From: Streptomyces taklimakanensis
GTDB taxonomy: Bacteria; Actinomycetota; Actinomycetes; Streptomycetales; Streptomycetaceae
Direction: 5' to 3'
Length of the DNA stretch: 64,000 nt
Assembly: GCF_009709575.1 (NCBI RefSeq)
Contig: NZ_WIXO01000001.1
Coordinates: 1,984,001 to 2,048,000, forward strand
In this document: positions 59,953-64,000 of the stretch, piece by piece
Layout of the letters: every line of letters starts with the position of its first letter
How positions within the stretch are numbered: the stretch's first letter is position 1
Translations under genes and position numbers: made by a program
Notes under the pieces: model-generated
What the model saw: only the letters and a program-made list of their open reading frames with translations
Database searches by the model: none
What the model was told of the DNA's origin: nothing

Positions 59953-61638
59953 TCAGACCGACGGGGGCGGCCCCTGGCGCGGGAATCCGGCGATACCGGG
60001 GCGGCGCTGCCAGGGTCGCGGCCCCGAGGGCGGCCGGTACGCCACCCCCAGGGCGTCGAGACGGGCGTAGTGGGCACCGGCCATCCGCCGCTCGAAGTCC
60101 TCCCACTCGCGCGCCTCGCGGCGCGACCACACCACCTCGGCGAAGGCCGCGAGCCGGGGGAACGCCTGGTACTCGGCGCGTCGACGGTCCTCCACGACTT
60201 CGGTCCACAGGTTGGCCTGGGCGCCGAGGACGCGTCCGGCCGCCTCGGTGCCCTCCAGTTCGGGCGGCACGGGCTCGAACCCGTGGACGTCCCGCAGGGT
60301 GCGCACGTACCCGATGGGCACGGGCTCGTCCTCGCCCGCGTCCTGTCGGTGGTCGAGGTAGACCTGCTGCTCGGGACACATCACCACGTCCAGCCCGGCC
60401 CGCGCGGCGGCGATCCCCCCGGCGTACCCCCGCCAGGAGGAGACGACGGCGCCGGGGACCGGAACCGGGCCGTCCCCGTCCGCGCCCCGGTCGTCCAGGA
60501 TCTCGTCCCAACCGACGAGCCGGCGGCCCCGTTCGGCCAGCAGCCGGCCGAAGTGCCGCGTGAACCACGCCTGGAGGCCGTCCACCCCGTCGAGTCCCAG
60601 CCGTGCCGCCCGCGCCCGCGCGGTCGGGGAGCGCCGCCACTGGTCCCGGGGGCACTCGTCGCCGCCGATGTGCACGAACTCGCCCGGAAAGAGGTCCAGG
60701 ACCTCCTCGAACACCCCCTCGTAGAAGCGCAGCACGGCCTCGGTGGGGGCCAGGACGTGGGGGCTGACCCCCCAGTCCGTCCACACCTCCGGCGCGGTGT
60801 GCGCGGCGTCCCCGTGGACGTCGGTGTTGCCCAACTCCGGGTAGGCGGCGATGGCCGCCTGCGAGTGGCCGGGCAGGTCGATCTCGGGGACGACGGTGAC
60901 GTGCCGCTCGGCGGCGTACGCCACGATCTCGCGTATGTCGTCGTGGGTGTAGAAGCCGCCGTGCGGGCGTTCGTCCCACAGGGGGGAGGCCCGGTGCCCG
61001 AGCCGGGTGCGCGGGCGCCAGGCGCCGACCTCGGTCAGCCGGGGGAAACGTTCGACGTGCAGGCGCCAGCCCTGGTCGTCGGTGAGGTGGAGGTGGAGGA
61101 CGTTCAGCTTGTGGGCGGCGAGGAGGTCGATCCAGCGCAGCACGCCGTCCTTCGGCGTGAAGTGCCGGGCCACGTCCACCATGAAACCGCGCCAGGGGAA
61201 CCGGGGGGCGTCCTCCACCACCGTGTGCGGCAGCGTCCGGGGGCGGCCGGGCAGGGGCGCGCCGCGGTACGCGTCGGGGCCGAGGAGTTGACGGAGCGTC
61301 TGAACGCCCCAGAAGACCCCGGCCGCGGCGCCTCCGGCGATCTCGGCACCGGACGCGGTCACCTCCAACCGGTAACCCTCCGGGCCGAGTTCGGCGGCGA
61401 CCGTCTCGTCCACCCGCAGCCGCAGGACGGCGCCCCCGTCCACGCCCGTGCTCCCCGGCGGCAGCGGCAGACCGGTGGCCGCGCCGAGCGTGCAGCGCAG
61501 CACCCGGGCGGTGTCCTCGGTGCCCTCCCGGGCGTCCAGGACCGTCCGCGCGTCCAGTTCGAGCCGTCCGCCGTCCGCCGGCACGGTCACCGAGCGCGGC
61601 AGGGGGACGAGGGCGCGGGCGGGGTGGGTGTCGTGCAC
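59953..61638 (-). CDS. GH20 beta-N-acetylhexosaminidase
   Basis: A 561-residue glycoside hydrolase that releases GlcNAc from chitobiose and related oligosaccharides by substrate-assisted catalysis. The Asp-Glu pair lies in 'FVHIGGDECPRDQW'; other family parts are 'GFMVDVARHFTPKDGVLRWIDLLAAHKLNVLHLHLTDDQGWR' and 'VVPEIDLPGHSQAAIAAYPELG'. No signal peptide is seen, so it probably works in the cytoplasm on imported chitobiose. The GTG at 61638 has GAGGAGG nine bases upstream; longer frames to 62106 are not supported. A DasR-like site lies about 210 bp upstream. Confidence 0.92.
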   Translation of the reverse strand: MHDTHPARALVPLPRSVTVPADGGRLELDARTVLDAREGTEDTARVLRCTLGAATGLPLPPGSTGVDGGAVLRLRVDETVAAELGPEGYRLEVTASGAEIAGGAAAGVFWGVQTLRQLLGPDAYRGAPLPGRPRTLPHTVVEDAPRFPWRGFMVDVARHFTPKDGVLRWIDLLAAHKLNVLHLHLTDDQGWRLHVERFPRLTEVGAWRPRTRLGHRASPLWDERPHGGFYTHDDIREIVAYAAERHVTVVPEIDLPGHSQAAIAAYPELGNTDVHGDAAHTAPEVWTDWGVSPHVLAPTEAVLRFYEGVFEEVLDLFPGEFVHIGGDECPRDQWRRSPTARARAARLGLDGVDGLQAWFTRHFGRLLAERGRRLVGWDEILDDRGADGDGPVPVPGAVVSSWRGYAGGIAAARAGLDVVMCPEQQVYLDHRQDAGEDEPVPIGYVRTLRDVHGFEPVPPELEGTEAAGRVLGAQANLWTEVVEDRRRAEYQAFPRLAAFAEVVWSRREAREWEDFERRMAGAHYARLDALGVAYRPPSGPRPWQRRPGIAGFPRQGPPPSV

Positions 61639-61766
61639 GGTGGGGCCTCCTCGGTGGTGTCGCGCCGTCCGCGCGGCCTCGGCGTTCGGTGTCCGGCTCC
61701 CCGGTCCTCCGCGCCGTACCGGCGGCGCCACGGGCGGACGACTTCCCGGGCGCCCCGAGCGGAGTG

Positions 61767-61787
61767 CCGTTGCACAGCGCGCAACGG
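61767..61787. promoter_or_regulatory. inverted repeat upstream of hexosaminidase
   Basis: CCGTTGC and GCAACGG arms with a 7-bp spacer, 130 bp upstream of the GH20 start in the 476-bp gap 61639-62114. It is a separate palindrome from the DasR-like site and could be a second operator. Confidence 0.4.
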
Positions 61788-61845
61788 GTGTTTCACATCG
61801 CACAACTTCGCAGGAGGTTAAGGGCATCACCGATGGCCGACAAGA

Positions 61846-61855
61846 GGTCTGGACC
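61846..61855 (-). promoter_or_regulatory. DasR-responsive element (dre) upstream of GH20 hexosaminidase
   Basis: GGTCTGGACC within AGAGGTCTGGACCATT: the DasR core palindrome with one change (A to G at the centre). It lies about 208 bp upstream of the hexosaminidase start and beside a T-rich run. Confidence 0.65.
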
Positions 61856-61908
61856 ATTTTTCGACGGTCGCGCACGGCCGACCGCGCGCGGAAACGCCCC
61901 CGAAGAAG

Positions 61909-61956
61909 CACGGTGGCCTCCGCGACGCGCCGGGGCGCGTCGCGGAGGCCACCGTG
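61909..61956 (-). terminator. terminator of DUF3039 gene
   Basis: Perfect 22-bp stem (61909-61930 with 61935-61956) and a 4-nt loop, about 160 bp after the DUF3039 stop. It is the longest perfect hairpin in the window and may also insulate the hexosaminidase promoter. Confidence 0.75.
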
Positions 61957-62114
61957 GGAAAGTCCGGGCCCTGCGCGGGGCGGGCACCGGACCGGAACGG
62001 GCGGAGGGGAAGCGGGGGAGCGAGAAGGAGGGCGAGAAGGGGGAGCGGGCGAGGAAGGGGGGGAGGAGAAGGGACGGGGGTCGCGAGGCCCCTCGTCCCG
62101 CCTCACCCCCTACG

Positions 62115-62399
62115 TCACTTCTTCCCGCCGTCCTTGTCCTTGTCGCCGCCGGCTCCCATGGACTCGTAGATCTCCTTGCACATGGGGCAGACCGGGTACT
62201 TCTTGGGGTCGCGCCCCGGTACCCAGACCTTGCCGCAGAGCGCGACGACGGGAGTGCCGTCGAGCGCGCTGGCCATGATCTTGTCCTTTTGGACGTAGTG
62301 GGCGAAGCGCTCGTGGTCGCCATCGCCGTGGGACACCTGCGGGGTGGGCTCGACGAGGGTGCCGGTGCCCGTCCCGCGCTCGGGCTCAGGAGTGCTCAT
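62115..62399 (-). CDS. DUF3039 family protein
   Basis: A 94-residue cytoplasmic protein of DUF3039. The conserved block is 'HERFAHYVQKDKIMASALDGTPVVALCGKVWVPGRDPKKYPVCPMCKEIYESM', whose Cys residues (one, then a CxxC 17 residues on) look like a small metal site. The N-terminus is a short disordered Glu/Pro/Thr stretch and the C-terminus is Lys/Asp-rich. Function is unknown. It lies just downstream of YqgE and near murA, its usual place in actinomycetes. The ATG at 62399 was chosen. Confidence 0.87.
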   Translation of the reverse strand: MSTPEPERGTGTGTLVEPTPQVSHGDGDHERFAHYVQKDKIMASALDGTPVVALCGKVWVPGRDPKKYPVCPMCKEIYESMGAGGDKDKDGGKK

Positions 62400-62482
62400 G
62401 GGGCCCAGCGTACTGCGACCCGCCCGGCGGACGGGGTCCCGGTTCGGCCACGGGCGGCGGCCGGTTCGGCGACGGGCGGCGG

Positions 62483-63043
62483 CTAGTTCAGCGACGGATC
62501 GTCCGGATACGTGGCCACCATCGCCAACTCGCTGCGCTGCCGGCGCAACACCGCCCGCCACAGCCGCTGGGGGTCGGGCGCGGAGACGTCGCCCGGTTCG
62601 GACTCCACCACGTACCAGGCGCCCTCCTCCAGCTCGTCCTCCAGTTGGCCCGGCCCCCAACCGGAGTAGCCGGCGAAGATCCGCAGCGAGCCCAGCTCGG
62701 CGGCGAGCAGCTCGGGTGGCGCCTCCAGGTCCACCAGCCCGATCGCCCCGTGCACCCGCCGCCATCCCAGCGGACCCTCCCCACCGGGAATGACGGCGAC
62801 GCCCAGCGCCGCGTCCAGCGAGACGGGCCCGCCCTGGAAGACCACGCCCGGCTCACCGGCCAGCGCGGCCCAGGGCTCCAGGACGTCGCCGACGTCGACG
62901 GGGGTCGGCCGGTTGAGGACGATGCCCAGTGATCCCTCCTCGTCGTGGTCGAGGAGCAGCACCACCGCACGGTCGAAGTTCGGGTCGGTCAGCGCCGGCG
63001 TCGCGACGAGCAGCCGCCCGGTGAGCGAGGACACCTCGGTCAT
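62483..63043 (-). CDS. YqgE/AlgH family protein (UPF0301)
   Basis: A 186-residue protein of UPF0301. The pattern is 'LTGRLLVATPALTDPNFDRAVVLLLDHDEEGSLGIVLNRPT', 'GVVFQGGPVSLDAALGVAVI' and 'LRIFAGYSGWGPGQLEDELEEGAWYV'. The family's role is not settled. The ATG at 63043 begins MTEVSSLTGR. It is divergent from murA. Confidence 0.9.
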   Translation of the reverse strand: MTEVSSLTGRLLVATPALTDPNFDRAVVLLLDHDEEGSLGIVLNRPTPVDVGDVLEPWAALAGEPGVVFQGGPVSLDAALGVAVIPGGEGPLGWRRVHGAIGLVDLEAPPELLAAELGSLRIFAGYSGWGPGQLEDELEEGAWYVVESEPGDVSAPDPQRLWRAVLRRQRSELAMVATYPDDPSLN

Positions 63044-63228
63044 GCCCCCATGATCCCGCACTCGGGGCCGTCAGGGGAGGCGACCCCGTACGACCTCCGT
63101 ACGAGATGCGTCACCGGACGCGGGCGGCCCCACGGCCGTCCCTCGTTCCCGCCGGCACCCCTCCCACCGGCACGGACGCGGCCACGGGGGTACGCCGCGG
63201 TCCCGGTCGGTCCGGAGTCGGACGCCCT

Positions 63229-63242
63229 CGGGAGCGCTCCCG
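63229..63242. promoter_or_regulatory. CebR-like palindrome upstream of murA
   Basis: CGGGAGCGCTCCCG, a perfect palindrome that matches the CebR box except at its two outer positions, 98 bp before murA. It may be chance in such GC-rich DNA. Confidence 0.25.
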
Positions 63243-63339
63243 GCCCCGCGCGCGGCGGGTCCGGGCGGATACGGCGGGGGCCTGCGGCCATTACCATTCC
63301 CTGTGCCCCTGCTCTACCTCATCCTGGAACGCGAGGCCC

Positions 63340-64000
63340 ATGACCGGCACTGACGACGTACTCCTTGTCCACGGCGGCACACCGCTGGAGGGCGAGATCA
63401 GAGTCCGCGGCGCGAAGAACCTCGTGCCCAAGGCCATGGTCGCCGCACTGCTCGGCAGCGAGCCGAGCCGACTGCGCAACGTCCCCGACATCCGTGACGT
63501 GCGGGTCGTCCGCGGCCTGCTCGAACTGCACGGCGTGACCGTGCGCGGCGGCGAGGAGCCGGGGGAGCTGGTGCTCGACCCCTCGCACGTGGAGAGCGCC
63601 AACGTCGCCGACATCGACGCCCACGCGGGCTCGTCCCGCATCCCGATCCTGTTCTGCGGCCCGCTGCTGCACCGGCTGGGCCACGCCTTCATACCCGGTC
63701 TGGGCGGCTGTGACATCGGCGGACGGCCGGTGAACTTCCACTTCGACGTGCTGCGCGAGTTCGGCGCGACGATCGAGAAGCGCGCCGACGGCCAGTACCT
63801 GGAGGCCCCGCGGGGCCTGCGCGGCTGCAAGATCCGTCTGCCGTACCCGTCGGTCGGCTCCACCGAACAGGTGCTGCTGACGGCGGTGCTGGCCGAGGGC
63901 GTGACCGAGCTGTCCAACGCCGCCGTGGAGCCGGAGATCGAGGACCTCATCTGCGTGCTGCAGAAGATGGGCGCCATCATCTCCATGGACACCGACCGCA
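63340..64000 (+). CDS. murA: UDP-N-acetylglucosamine 1-carboxyvinyltransferase MurA, 3'-truncated
   Basis: The first 220 residues of MurA, the enzyme that adds enolpyruvate to UDP-GlcNAc in the first step of peptidoglycan synthesis. The frame is open to the window edge. Visible are 'LEGEIRVRGAKNLVPKAMVAALL', 'IPGLGGCDIGGRPVNFHFDVL' with the catalytic Cys124 (the fosfomycin target), and 'KIRLPYPSVGSTEQVLLTAVLAEGVTEL'. The ATG at 63340 has GCGAGG upstream. Confidence 0.95.
   Translation, partial: MTGTDDVLLVHGGTPLEGEIRVRGAKNLVPKAMVAALLGSEPSRLRNVPDIRDVRVVRGLLELHGVTVRGGEEPGELVLDPSHVESANVADIDAHAGSSRIPILFCGPLLHRLGHAFIPGLGGCDIGGRPVNFHFDVLREFGATIEKRADGQYLEAPRGLRGCKIRLPYPSVGSTEQVLLTAVLAEGVTELSNAAVEPEIEDLICVLQKMGAIISMDTDR

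Noticed and set aside
61833-62486. Plus-strand gene starting MADKRSGPFFDG after an AGGAGG
   Set aside because: The ribosome-like site is attractive, but the frame reads through the 22-bp hairpin and opposite the DUF3039 gene and has Arg/Gly-rich antisense composition.
63229-63242. CebR control of murA
   Set aside because: The palindrome differs from the box at both outer positions, and murA is an essential housekeeping gene; kept only as a low-confidence site.

Overview
The window is very GC-rich, with dense genes, strong G/C bias at third codon positions, many GTG and TTG starts, GGAGG-type ribosome binding sites and long GC-rich hairpin terminators. The protein content (SsgA-like protein, DasR-type operators, an 'HVDLC' leader peptide, mycobacterial-type CysO/CysM/Mec, secreted phospholipase A2, AA10 chitin oxidase) points to Streptomyces or a close relative. 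From the Bcp gene to murA the order resembles what I recall of the S. coelicolor bcp-rph-nagF-nagE ... ssgG-hpd ... murA region, so this looks like core chromosome, with a more variable stretch at about 5-20 kb.

Layout. 1-4.6 kb: a truncated amidase gene, a DUF3830 gene and the ehuBCDA ectoine/hydroxyectoine ABC importer operon. 4.7-7.2 kb: two near-identical tRNA-Lys(CTT) genes flanking a secreted phospholipase A2, an AA10 lytic polysaccharide monooxygenase with a DasR-like operator, and a small P-loop kinase. 7.2-12.5 kb: class F-like sortase with a membrane-anchored LPPTG protein, a NagD-like HAD phosphatase, a ROK regulator and a divergent Gfo/Idh/MocA oxidoreductase. 12.5-16.7 kb: a stand-alone one-module NRPS (C-A-PCP-TE) carrying a coding hexanucleotide microsatellite. 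16.9-20.6 kb: DUF445 protein, SGNH hydrolase and the wreck of an ABC-2 exporter. 20.8-26.1 kb: class A PBP, GroES-like protein, DUF3618 protein, Bcp peroxidase, tRNA-Leu(TAG), RdgB and a lipoprotein.

26-38 kb: RNase PH, GlcNAc PTS (EIIB divergent from EIIC), an MBL hydrolase, the cysteine module (leader peptide, CysO, CysM, and Mec upstream), an alanine/Na+ symporter with a CRP-like site, DUF2017, ClpS, and the NAD salvage pair pncB/pncA. 38-50 kb: M6 metalloprotease, RDD membrane protein, SsgG-like protein, an Lrp regulator divergent from hpd (HPPD), an S16 protease, an IclR regulator and a superfamily 2 helicase. 50-64 kb: MFS transporter, dienelactone hydrolase-like protein, SpoIIE-type phosphatase, DoxX protein behind a perfect CebR box, a three-gene molybdenum hydroxylase operon with a strangely extended [2Fe-2S] subunit, a GH20 hexosaminidase behind a second DasR-like operator, DUF3039, YqgE and the start of murA.

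Functional themes. (i) Chitin/GlcNAc: AA10 oxidase, GlcNAc PTS and GH20 hexosaminidase lie at three separate loci, two with DasR-like palindromes. (ii) Sulfide transfer by the CysO-CysM-Mec carrier pathway, where CysO carries extra residues after its Gly-Gly and a leader peptide precedes the operon. (iii) NAD salvage. (iv) Compatible-solute uptake. No CRISPR array, insertion sequence, integrase or rRNA gene was seen. Start codons were chosen by eye from ribosome binding sites, overlaps and signal peptides.
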